Part shown: piece by piece, positions 1 to 5,090 of the stretch
Layout of the letters: each line of letters starts with the position of its first letter
Numbering within the stretch: position 1 is the stretch's first letter
Position numbers and translations under genes: made by a program
Source: Paracoccaceae bacterium
GTDB lineage: Bacteria > Pseudomonadota > Alphaproteobacteria > Rhodobacterales > Rhodobacteraceae
NCBI GenBank assembly: GCA_018647275.1
Contig: JABGTH010000299.1
Location: forward strand, 1-5,212
Length of the DNA stretch: 5,212 nt
Direction of reading: 5' to 3'
The notes under the pieces: generated by a model
Seen by the model: only the letters and a program-made list of their open reading frames with translations
Databases searched by the model: none
What the model was told of the DNA's origin: nothing

Positions 1-406
1 CGCCAGTCACAGAGTTTAACAATGGACGCCCTTCAGCCGCAGCCAAACCGTTTTCCAAAGCGCCTGGGACAGAGCTATCTATGCACAAAGGTACATCAAC
101 GATCGCCTGAACACGTTCAATTAGTTCTTTCATCAACATCGGTTCAACAAAGTTGTTGTCAGCATAGCGTGGGTCTTCCGCCATCTTGTTCGAGAACACA
201 GCGCCTGAGTTCACGTCAAGAATATTGGCACCAGCCATTACTTGGGCGACAGCATCAGCCTCAACGCGGGAAAAATCACCCTGTTCAAGCTCTTCAGACA
301 AAATTTTGCGACCCGTTGGATTGATCCGCTCGCCGATAACGCAGAACGGTTGGTCAAAGCCAATAATGGCTGTTTTGGTTTTGGATTCTACGATTGTACG
401 GGTCAT
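1..406 (-). CDS. Methyltetrahydrofolate:corrinoid methyltransferase-like protein (pterin-binding domain), 3' end outside window
   Basis: The first 135 codons are visible; the gene leaves the window at position 1. It begins with ATG at 404-406, preceded on the minus strand by a good SD (AAGGAC, about 7 nt before the ATG). The translation carries signatures of the dihydropteroate-synthase-like (TIM barrel) pterin-binding family: GERINPTG at residues 25-32, LDVNSG at 63-68, CIDSS at 108-112 and NSVTG at 131-135. These match the pterin-contacting strand ends of methyltetrahydrofolate:corrinoid methyltransferases (AcsE, MtrH-like, MetH folate domain). GERIN together with DVNSG argues against FolP. 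By family knowledge such enzymes transfer the methyl of 5-methyl-THF to, or accept it from, a cobalamin-bearing protein in the cytoplasm. It is the third gene of the minus-strand operon, 24 nt after the MTHFR-like gene, which makes the same folate species. The corrinoid partner is not in the window and the reaction direction is unknown. Family confidence is high; exact substrate is not. Confidence 0.9.
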   Translation of the reverse strand, partial: MTRTIVESKTKTAIIGFDQPFCVIGERINPTGRKILSEELEQGDFSRVEADAVAQVMAGANILDVNSGAVFSNKMAEDPRYADNNFVEPMLMKELIERVQAIVDVPLCIDSSVPGALENGLAAAEGRPLLNSVTG

Positions 407-430
407 GTGCTGTGTCCTTAGAAGACGAAA

Positions 431-1360
431 TTAAGTTGCGTTAACGGGAACAGCTGCGCTGCCACCGTTCGAAATTGCCCAGTTTGCATTTGTCTTGATC
501 CCACCCAGTGGGAAGAAATGCACTTTGACGATGTTTGTGTCAGGGTTGGCCGCGGCATGTGCAGCCAGTTCGCTAATTACCTCAGTCGGTTCAAAGGGGA
601 GCAGCAGTTTGGTTACATCTTTTGCGCGGCGTTGCAGCACACGTAAAGAGGGCCCAACACCGCAAGCGATGGCGAACTTGATCATTGTTTGAAGTTTGGC
701 AGGTCCTGCGATTCCGATGTGGATTGGGATGTCGATTCCAGCGGCCTTTAAGGATTTAGCCCATTCAATAATTGGACCGGACTCAAATGCGAACTGTGTA
801 GTTAAGGCCATCTCAGCATCCGAGCGGTTGGAAAAATCTTGTTTCCAACGCAAAGCTTCGTCCACATTGGCCATACCGCCCGTAGAGTCGATGTCTTTAT
901 TGCCTTCCGGATGCCCCGCAACATGTAGGCGTTTAAATCCTGCTCGGTCGAATTCACCACTTTCCATCAATTGCATCGAAGAATGGTAACCACCGTGGGG
1001 CTTGGTTACGCCACCCGCCAGCAACAAGGCTTGATTGACGTTTGCCTCACCTTGATAGCGCGCAATCCAGTCGGTCAAAGTAGCCCGATCCTTGATGATC
1101 CGGGCAGGAAAGTGCGGCATTACTTCAAAGCCTTCCGCGTTCAGACGCGCGGCTGTGGAAACCATGTCCTCAATCGGGGTGCCCTCGATGTGGGCGACAT
1201 AAACGCGGGTGCCTTTGGGAAGAATTGCGCGAAAGTCTTCAACTTTAGAAGCGGTGCGCGGCATTACTTCAATCGAATAACCTTGCAAAAAGCCTTCGAC
1301 TTCAAGGCTAAGGGAGCCAGCGATTGGACCCTCTGATTTTTTAAAGTTGAGCAAAGCCAT
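431..1360 (-). CDS. Methylenetetrahydrofolate reductase family protein (MetF-like)
   Basis: A 309-aa protein, about the length of bacterial MetF (around 300 aa). Family knowledge: an FAD-dependent TIM barrel interconverting 5,10-methylene-THF and 5-methyl-THF. Visible motifs in order: SIEVMPRT at residues 29-36, aligning with FEFFPPRT of E. coli MetF, so E31 matches catalytic Glu28; MPHFPAR at 81-87, where MetF has PHLTC; ALLLAGG at 111-117, where MetF has LRGD; VAGHPEG at 147-153; LTTQFAFES at 186-194, keeping the TQ-F motif; GIAGP at 216-220; and HFFPLGG at 281-287 near the C-terminus. The Asp of LRGD is therefore Gly. The ATG at 1358-1360 has an AAAGGGAAG SD just upstream. The gene sits 27 nt after the 'virulence factor' gene and 24 nt before the methyltransferase. 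A divergent paralogue serving corrinoid methyl transfer is more likely than the sole methionine-pathway MetF; this last point is inference. Confidence 0.9.
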   Translation of the reverse strand: MALLNFKKSEGPIAGSLSLEVEGFLQGYSIEVMPRTASKVEDFRAILPKGTRVYVAHIEGTPIEDMVSTAARLNAEGFEVMPHFPARIIKDRATLTDWIARYQGEANVNQALLLAGGVTKPHGGYHSSMQLMESGEFDRAGFKRLHVAGHPEGNKDIDSTGGMANVDEALRWKQDFSNRSDAEMALTTQFAFESGPIIEWAKSLKAAGIDIPIHIGIAGPAKLQTMIKFAIACGVGPSLRVLQRRAKDVTKLLLPFEPTEVISELAAHAAANPDTNIVKVHFFPLGGIKTNANWAISNGGSAAVPVNAT

Positions 1361-1387
1361 TGGCTTCCCTTTCTTAGGGCCTGTTCT

Positions 1388-1684
1388 TTAGGCGTGTCCG
1401 TCGTTGGCGATAAGAGCTTTTAGGCGTTCTTGATCATACTCAGCCTCAAGACGTAAAGCCTCGGCCTCGACTATTTCGTCGGGATCGCCGTCCATCTGGT
1501 AGGGAGCCGCTTTACGCCATTCTGCCAAATATGCATCGGCGTCCTTGGCGTTCACCTTCATAGCCGCACGATCAATCGCTTGTTCAAAACGTTCTTCAAG
1601 TTGGCGTTTTGAACCACGACGTCCTTTGCCCACAATGACTTGGGCTGGAATATCACGCCAATAAACGATTGTTACATCTGGCAT
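1388..1684 (-). CDS. 'Virulence factor' family small protein (PF13769-like)
   Basis: A 98-aa soluble protein with no signal peptide or membrane segment. The N-terminal part, VYWRDIPAQVIVGKGRRGSK (residues 7-26), is the conserved core I recognise from the small proteins annotated 'virulence factor' (Virulence_fact) in alphaproteobacteria. The rest is charged and probably helical (residues 28-98, with AEALRLEAEYDQERLKA near the end). The name is historical; no biochemical role is known to me. Its place as first gene of an operon with a MetF-like reductase and a methyl-THF:corrinoid methyltransferase suggests a job in corrinoid or one-carbon metabolism, perhaps as a small accessory subunit; that is inference. 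The ATG at 1682-1684 is supported by an AGGGAG SD (minus strand, 1700-1695) with a 10-nt spacer. That SD lies inside a long-range inverted repeat, so its translation may be regulated by leader structure. Confidence 0.85.
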   Translation of the reverse strand: MPDVTIVYWRDIPAQVIVGKGRRGSKRQLEERFEQAIDRAAMKVNAKDADAYLAEWRKAAPYQMDGDPDEIVEAEALRLEAEYDQERLKALIANDGHA

Positions 1685-1690
1685 ATAAGT

Positions 1691-1832
1691 GGTGCTCCCT
1701 GATTCATTTTCGCCTCTATTTATTAACTAAGACAGCCATTTCTAATTCCGGCGTCGTTTTTCGACAGAAACAGACCATTCTGCGACCTATCGCTAATCTG
1801 TGACGCTCAGTTTGACCAGTATCGGGAGCACC
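1691..1832 (-). promoter_or_regulatory. Candidate structured 5' leader sequestering the SD of the one-carbon operon
   Basis: Read on the minus strand, GGTGCTCCCGAT (1832-1821) is complementary to ATCAGGGAGCACC (1703-1691): 12 pairs with one bulged A at 1700. The 3' arm contains the AGGGAG SD of the 98-aa gene starting at 1684. Inside the 117-nt loop are two adjacent hairpins. One at 1771-1800 has an outer CAGA/TCTG stem and an inner GCGA-TAGG-TCGC hairpin. The other at 1739-1770 has an outer TTTCT/AGAAA stem and an inner GTCG-AAAAA-CGAC hairpin. The layout, a closing helix around smaller stems with the SD in the closing helix, is that of a translational switch. I cannot match it to a known riboswitch: no B12 box or other familiar core is seen. 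The arms could instead be two copies of a DNA operator. A promoter upstream of 1832 is required and none is clear. The pairing is seen; the function is inferred. Confidence 0.4.
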
Positions 1833-1839
1833 CAAATTC

Positions 1840-1856
1840 TTCATGTCTTTTATGAA
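1840..1856. repeat. 17-bp palindrome TTCAT-N7-ATGAA, possible operator
   Basis: TTCAT (1840-1844) and ATGAA (1852-1856) form a perfect 5-bp inverted repeat around a 7-nt AT-rich centre. It lies in the divergent intergenic region, just outside the distal arm of the leader inverted repeat, where a regulator of the minus-strand operon or of ppx could bind. Short palindromes are common in AT-rich DNA, so this is only a candidate site. Confidence 0.25.
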
Positions 1857-1957
1857 TGAGAAAAACATCAAAGCAGACGCAAAGGACCAATGGGCCACTT
1901 GCGCGGGAGGCTGGCAAGGCCTATCGTTGGACTAACTCGTAATGAAAGGCGCAAACC

Positions 1958-3094
1958 ATGGCGCCAAAGCGTCCCAAAGGTGCGGGCGCGCTCGAACATA
2001 AGGCTGAAAGCCCAGCAATGGGTCCTATTCTGAGCCCCGTACCGGCACGGCCCGTATCAAAACCGCTATATGCAGCGCTTGATCTGGGTACAAATAGTTG
2101 CCGCATGTTAATCGCCCAACCTAAGGGCACTGGTTTTCATGTGGTCGATAGCTTCTCGAAGTCCGTCCAATTAGGCGCGGGGCTTGAGAAATCCGGGCGC
2201 CTGTCGCGCGGATCCATGACGCGCACCATCCAAGCATTGCGAATTTGTCAGCAAAAGCTGCGTAAACATCGCGTTAAGCGGATGCGGCTGGTGGCAACAG
2301 AGGCATGTCGCCGTGCGCTAAATGCTGAAGATTTCATCAAACGTGTACACCGTGAAACAGGTCTGCGTTTGGATATCATCGCCCCTAAAGAAGAAGCACG
2401 ACTGGCTGCAATATCTTGTGCGCCATTGGTGAACAAAAAAACAGAGAACCTGTTGGTTGTTGATATTGGTGGTGGATCGACGGAATTGGTTTGGATTGAC
2501 ATGTCCCAAGTTCCGAAACGCTATCGTCCACATTCGATTATGCAGCTTGAAACTGGATTTACCCGAAGCAACAAAAGCATCCCATCCGCGCGTGTTGTCG
2601 ATTGGATTAGTGTCCCGCTGGGTGTCGCAACCTTGCGCGATCAGTTCATTGATGTTGATGACGATGGTGCGCGGTTCGCGTTGATGAGCTGTTTTTTTGA
2701 GGAAAGCCTATCAGACTTTGCGCCGTACCACGACGAAAAGGCGCGGGATCGTTTCCAAATTGTTGGCACGTCGGGCACCGTGACAACCGTTGCAGCGAGC
2801 CACTTAAATCTTAAGCGTTATGACCGTACCAAAGTAGACGGTTTGCGGATGTCTTCCTCCCAGATCGACACAGTCATCCAGTCCTACCTTGATATGGGAC
2901 CTGCGGGGCGGCGCGCGGATCCACGGATCGGTCAGGATCGTCAGGCGTTGATTATGTCTGGCGCTGCTATCCTTCAGGCGTTAATGCGCTGTTGGCCTAC
3001 TGACAGGTTGTCAGTTGCGGATCGTGGTTTGCGAGAAGGCCTGTTATACGCACAAATGAGCGCCGATGGCGTATTAGAACGCGGAGCACTATAA
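1958..3094 (+). CDS. ppx: Exopolyphosphatase, Ppx/GppA phosphatase family
   Basis: A 378-aa cytoplasmic protein of the ASKHA fold. Family knowledge: hydrolyses terminal phosphates of polyphosphate, or pppGpp to ppGpp. Motifs seen: ALDLGTNSCRMLIA at residues 40-53 (first phosphate-binding loop); ATEACRRA at 113-120, with E115 at the usual acidic site; PKEEARLA at 143-150; VVDIGGGSTELVW at 167-179 (second phosphate loop); GTSGTVTT at 270-277 (nucleotide-side loop); and SVADRGLREGLL at 352-363 closing the second domain. It ends there, so it lacks the C-terminal HD-like region of E. coli Ppx (about 513 aa), as in other short alphaproteobacterial forms. An upstream in-frame TGA at 1943-1945 excludes a longer product. 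ATG 1958 has AAAGG at 1945-1949. ATG 2018 (residue 21) is an alternative, since residues 1-35 are Pro/Ala-rich and lie before the fold. Polyphosphatase versus guanosine-pentaphosphate phosphatase cannot be decided here. It shares an operon with rlmE. Confidence 0.93.
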   Translation: MAPKRPKGAGALEHKAESPAMGPILSPVPARPVSKPLYAALDLGTNSCRMLIAQPKGTGFHVVDSFSKSVQLGAGLEKSGRLSRGSMTRTIQALRICQQKLRKHRVKRMRLVATEACRRALNAEDFIKRVHRETGLRLDIIAPKEEARLAAISCAPLVNKKTENLLVVDIGGGSTELVWIDMSQVPKRYRPHSIMQLETGFTRSNKSIPSARVVDWISVPLGVATLRDQFIDVDDDGARFALMSCFFEESLSDFAPYHDEKARDRFQIVGTSGTVTTVAASHLNLKRYDRTKVDGLRMSSSQIDTVIQSYLDMGPAGRRADPRIGQDRQALIMSGAAILQALMRCWPTDRLSVADRGLREGLLYAQMSADGVLERGAL

Positions 3095-3097
3095 ATT

Positions 3098-3874
3098 ATG
3101 GCAAAAACATCTGGACCAAGCGGTGGGGGTAAAACCCCAACAGGCAAGAACACATCTGGCCGTGGGCAACGTGACCTAAAAGTTAAGGTAAAGACGGCCC
3201 GTGGGCGCTCTAACAGCTCCACCCGTTGGTTGCAGCGTCAACTGAATGATCCATATGTGAAGCGTGCTAAGGCCGAAGGTTACCGAGGTCGTGCGGCGTA
3301 TAAGATTATGGAACTTGATGACAAGTTTCGCTTCCTTGTGCCCGGCGCACGCATTGTTGACCTTGGTGCTGCCCCCGGTGGCTGGTGTCAAGTTGCGGTA
3401 AAACGCTCCAATATTTTAGGCGAAAAATCTGGTAAAGCAGTTGGTACGATCCTGGGAATTGATCTGCAAGAAATGGATACGATTGCAGGCTGCGAATTAC
3501 ACGTTCTGGATTTCATGGACGAGGGTGCTGACGATCAAGTTAAAGAATGGCTTGGTGGTAAGGCTGATGTTGTGATGTCTGACATGGCGGCCTCTAGTTC
3601 AGGCCACAAACAAACGGATCACCTCAAGATTATTTCGCTATGCGAGGCTGCGGCCTACTTTTCATTCGACGTGCTCGAAGATGGTGGCACATTTGTTGCG
3701 AAAGTTTTGGCCGGTGGTGCTGAGGGCGACTTGCAGAAAGTACTGAAGCAACGGTTTACAAAGGTGCACAACTTTAAACCGCCGGCTTCGCGATCAGATA
3801 GCTCTGAAAAATTTGTAGTTGCTTTAGGTTTCAAAGGCGCAATTGCGGGCGAAACATATAGCCCATTCGACTGA
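3098..3874 (+). CDS. rlmE: 23S rRNA (uridine2552-2'-O)-methyltransferase RlmE (FtsJ/RrmJ)
   Basis: A 258-aa Rossmann-fold SAM-dependent methyltransferase. Family knowledge: methylates the 2'-O of U2552 in the 23S A-loop during late 50S assembly. SAM motif I is IVDLGAAPGGW at residues 86-96. The K-D-K-E catalytic set is complete: K69 (RAAYKI), D162 (SDMA), K202 (FVAKVLAG) and E237 (SSEKFV). LDFMD at 138-142 and the HKQTDH segment at 170-175 are also typical. E. coli RlmE is about 209 aa; the surplus here is mostly an N-terminal tail (residues 1-40), very rich in Gly, Lys, Arg, Ser and Thr, probably disordered and RNA-contacting. The ATG lies 3 nt after the ppx stop. Its SD, GGAG at 3083-3086, sits inside the last ppx codons, so the two are probably co-transcribed and translationally linked. 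Function is confident. Confidence 0.96.
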   Translation: MAKTSGPSGGGKTPTGKNTSGRGQRDLKVKVKTARGRSNSSTRWLQRQLNDPYVKRAKAEGYRGRAAYKIMELDDKFRFLVPGARIVDLGAAPGGWCQVAVKRSNILGEKSGKAVGTILGIDLQEMDTIAGCELHVLDFMDEGADDQVKEWLGGKADVVMSDMAASSSGHKQTDHLKIISLCEAAAYFSFDVLEDGGTFVAKVLAGGAEGDLQKVLKQRFTKVHNFKPPASRSDSSEKFVVALGFKGAIAGETYSPFD

Positions 3875-3876
3875 AA

Positions 3877-4059
3877 TTAGTGTGCGCCGGTCATTGAACG
3901 CGCAGCGATCCGTTTAATTTCATCCAGTTCGTCATAGTCGACTTTGCGCACTTTAAGCGCTTTGACTGTGCTGCCCAAATGGGTAGCCACATGTTTTTAG
4001 CGCAGCAGCTCAAACAAACTTTTGTGGCGCGGATCGTGTGGATTGTGAAAGTTGGACAC
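3877..4059 (-). pseudogene. Small unrecognised gene interrupted by one in-frame stop
   Basis: A minus-strand reading frame of 61 codons begins at GTG 4059-4057, ten nt after a strong SD (AGGAG, 4074-4070). It reads VSNFHNPHDPRHKSLFELLR, then meets TAA at 3999-3997. The same frame continues for 39 more codons, including KVRKVDYDELDEIKRIAARS, to a TAA at 3879-3877, two nt from the convergent rlmE stop. The downstream half looks like real protein: charged, helical, with no rare-residue clutter. The simplest reading is a roughly 60-aa gene broken by a point mutation, since a single-base change of TAA to a sense codon restores it. Alternatives are a genuine 20-aa peptide followed by chance open frame, or a sequencing error near the five-A run beside the stop. 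I do not recognise the family. The opening NPHD faintly recalls the start of Rpn/PD-(D/E)XK transposase-like proteins, but the remainder does not fit. Confidence 0.45.
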
Positions 4060-4206
4060 CAGTCTTTGACTCCTGAGTTGAACGGTCTTTGAGATTTAAT
4101 TGGGGCGGGTTAACGGCAACCACGGGGTATTTTTGCGAAGATGTAGACCTGTTTTGTTGATTTCTTACAAAAGAAAAATAACGCTAAATTCATTTGCGGC
4201 TTGAGT

Positions 4207-4212
4207 TATAAT
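4207..4212 (+). promoter_or_regulatory. Consensus -10 element TATAAT for the DUF2059 operon
   Basis: A perfect TATAAT lies 38 nt before the ATG at 4251, predicting a start of transcription near 4219 and a leader of about 30 nt. No good -35 hexamer lies 16-18 nt upstream (bases 4183-4190 are AT-rich), and there is no TG extension. The promoter may therefore be weak, activator-dependent or fortuitous. Confidence 0.45.
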
Positions 4213-4239
4213 ACCTAAATTAGAAGTAAGCGGAATTGT

Positions 4240-4245
4240 AGGAGA
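4240..4245 (+). promoter_or_regulatory. Ribosome binding site AGGAGA of the first DUF2059 gene
   Basis: AGGAGA lies just ahead of ATG 4251; its AGGAG core is six nt from the start codon. It fixes this start and agrees with the signal peptide that follows immediately. Confidence 0.75.
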
Positions 4246-4250
4246 ACCTA

Positions 4251-5090
4251 ATGCGCGCGCTGAAACTTGTTTCGAATTTGATTGTTGCGACGTTCCTGTC
4301 TGTCAATATCTTGCCTTCTGGAGCCACCGCGGCGGAAGAAACCAAAGTAGATGCGTTCTTGAATGTAACTGGCTTTGATGTCTCGCTAGACAGCATCCGT
4401 TTGTCCGCCCAAAGCGCACCAATGATGCTGGGTATGGACGCAGACGATTTCGGGTATCAATGGACCTTGATAGCGAACGACGTCTTTGCATCTGAAGGGT
4501 TGCGCGAAATGGCATTAGATATGTTGTCCCAAGCACTGAGCGATGACCTTTTGGAACATGCGGCGGCTTTTTATGCGTCTGAGTTGGGTGAACGGTTGGT
4601 AAAAGTCGAAAATGCGTCACACCTTTCCGACGACGATGAATTTAAGTCAGAAAGTGGCGAAGCGATTATTGATGGGTTGATCCGCATCGGATCGCCGCGG
4701 GTTGAACTTTTAAAACGCATGAACGCAGCGAGTGATACTGCGGGCACATCTATTCGTGCGATTCAAGAAATTCAGGTCAGATTTCTCTTGGCAGCAGCAG
4801 GCGCTGGTGTGATCGAGTTGCGGCTGGAGGAGGCGGACCTACGCGAGATGATGCGCAATGACGAGCCGGAATTGCGCCTTTCACTTCAGGCCTCAGGATT
4901 GGCAGGGGCCGCTTATACCTATCAGGCGTTTTCGGACGCTGAAGTCGAAGAATACACCGTCGCCTTGGAAAATTATAAAATGCAAAAGGTATATGACATA
5001 ATGAATGCCGTGCAATTTTCGATCATGGCGGATCGTTTCGAGGAACTGGCTGTAAGAATGGCGACACTTCAGCCAAGCGAAGACCTTTGA
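4251..5090 (+). CDS. Exported DUF2059-like protein
   Basis: A 279-aa protein with a classical Sec signal peptide: MRALK, then a hydrophobic stretch (residues 7-22), then GATA|AEE, with cleavage likely after A27. The mature part is acidic, helical and without membrane segments, so probably periplasmic. LSDDLLEHAAAFYASELGERLVKVENAS (97-124, of which AAAFYASELGERL is the telling part) matches the helix pair of DUF2059 proteins, where an aromatic-Y-x-S-x-x-G pattern recurs. A second, degenerate copy spans about 227-253 (FSDAEVEEY to DIMNA). It aligns with 97-123 without gaps, so the protein appears to hold two DUF2059-like units. No catalytic residues can be named and the family has no established function. 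The gene has its own SD and a TATAAT upstream. Its TGA overlaps the next ATG (TGATG), implying coupled synthesis of two related exported proteins. Signal peptide is confident; family assignment is fairly confident. Confidence 0.8.
   Translation: MRALKLVSNLIVATFLSVNILPSGATAAEETKVDAFLNVTGFDVSLDSIRLSAQSAPMMLGMDADDFGYQWTLIANDVFASEGLREMALDMLSQALSDDLLEHAAAFYASELGERLVKVENASHLSDDDEFKSESGEAIIDGLIRIGSPRVELLKRMNAASDTAGTSIRAIQEIQVRFLLAAAGAGVIELRLEEADLREMMRNDEPELRLSLQASGLAGAAYTYQAFSDAEVEEYTVALENYKMQKVYDIMNAVQFSIMADRFEELAVRMATLQPSEDL

Larger units (their letters stand above)
3875..4250. other. Intergenic region between rlmE and the DUF2059 genes
   Basis: The left half (3877-4059) is filled by the interrupted minus-strand small ORF described separately. 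From about 4080 to 4200 I see no open frame, RNA gene or repeat. Base composition becomes AT-rich from 4150, as expected before a promoter. No clear rho-independent terminator for ppx-rlmE is visible. The only nearby hairpin, TGCGC/GCGCA at 3883-3904 with a 12-nt loop, has no following T-run. Confidence 0.5.

Noticed and set aside
22..1336. Plus-strand ORFs across the first 1.3 kb
   Set aside because: They run opposite to the strongly recognisable minus-strand methyltransferase and MTHFR genes. Their translations lack known motifs, so they are shadow frames.
1691..1832. Cobalamin riboswitch in the leader of the corrinoid-related operon
   Set aside because: Although expected from the gene content, neither the B12 box nor the GCCACTG core is present on the minus strand.
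1812..1840. ppx promoter: TTGACC at 1812 with AATTCT 17 nt later
   Set aside because: The -35 is good (5 of 6) but the -10 matches only 3 of 6. Too weak to list as a feature.
1716..1898. 60-codon minus-strand ORF in the divergent intergenic region
   Set aside because: It needs a GTG start without an SD, its protein matches nothing I recognise, and it overlaps the candidate leader structure.
1942..2001. 19-codon ORF overlapping the start of ppx
   Set aside because: ATG at 1942 has no SD and the peptide is featureless. The AAAGG just after it is better explained as the ppx SD.
3883..3904. TGCGC/GCGCA hairpin after rlmE as a terminator
   Set aside because: Only five base pairs with a 12-nt loop and no following T-run. 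It also lies inside the interrupted small ORF.
4094..4114. Possible CtrA box (TTAA repeated before GGCAACC)
   Set aside because: The two TTAA elements are 10 nt apart rather than the 7 of a CtrA site.
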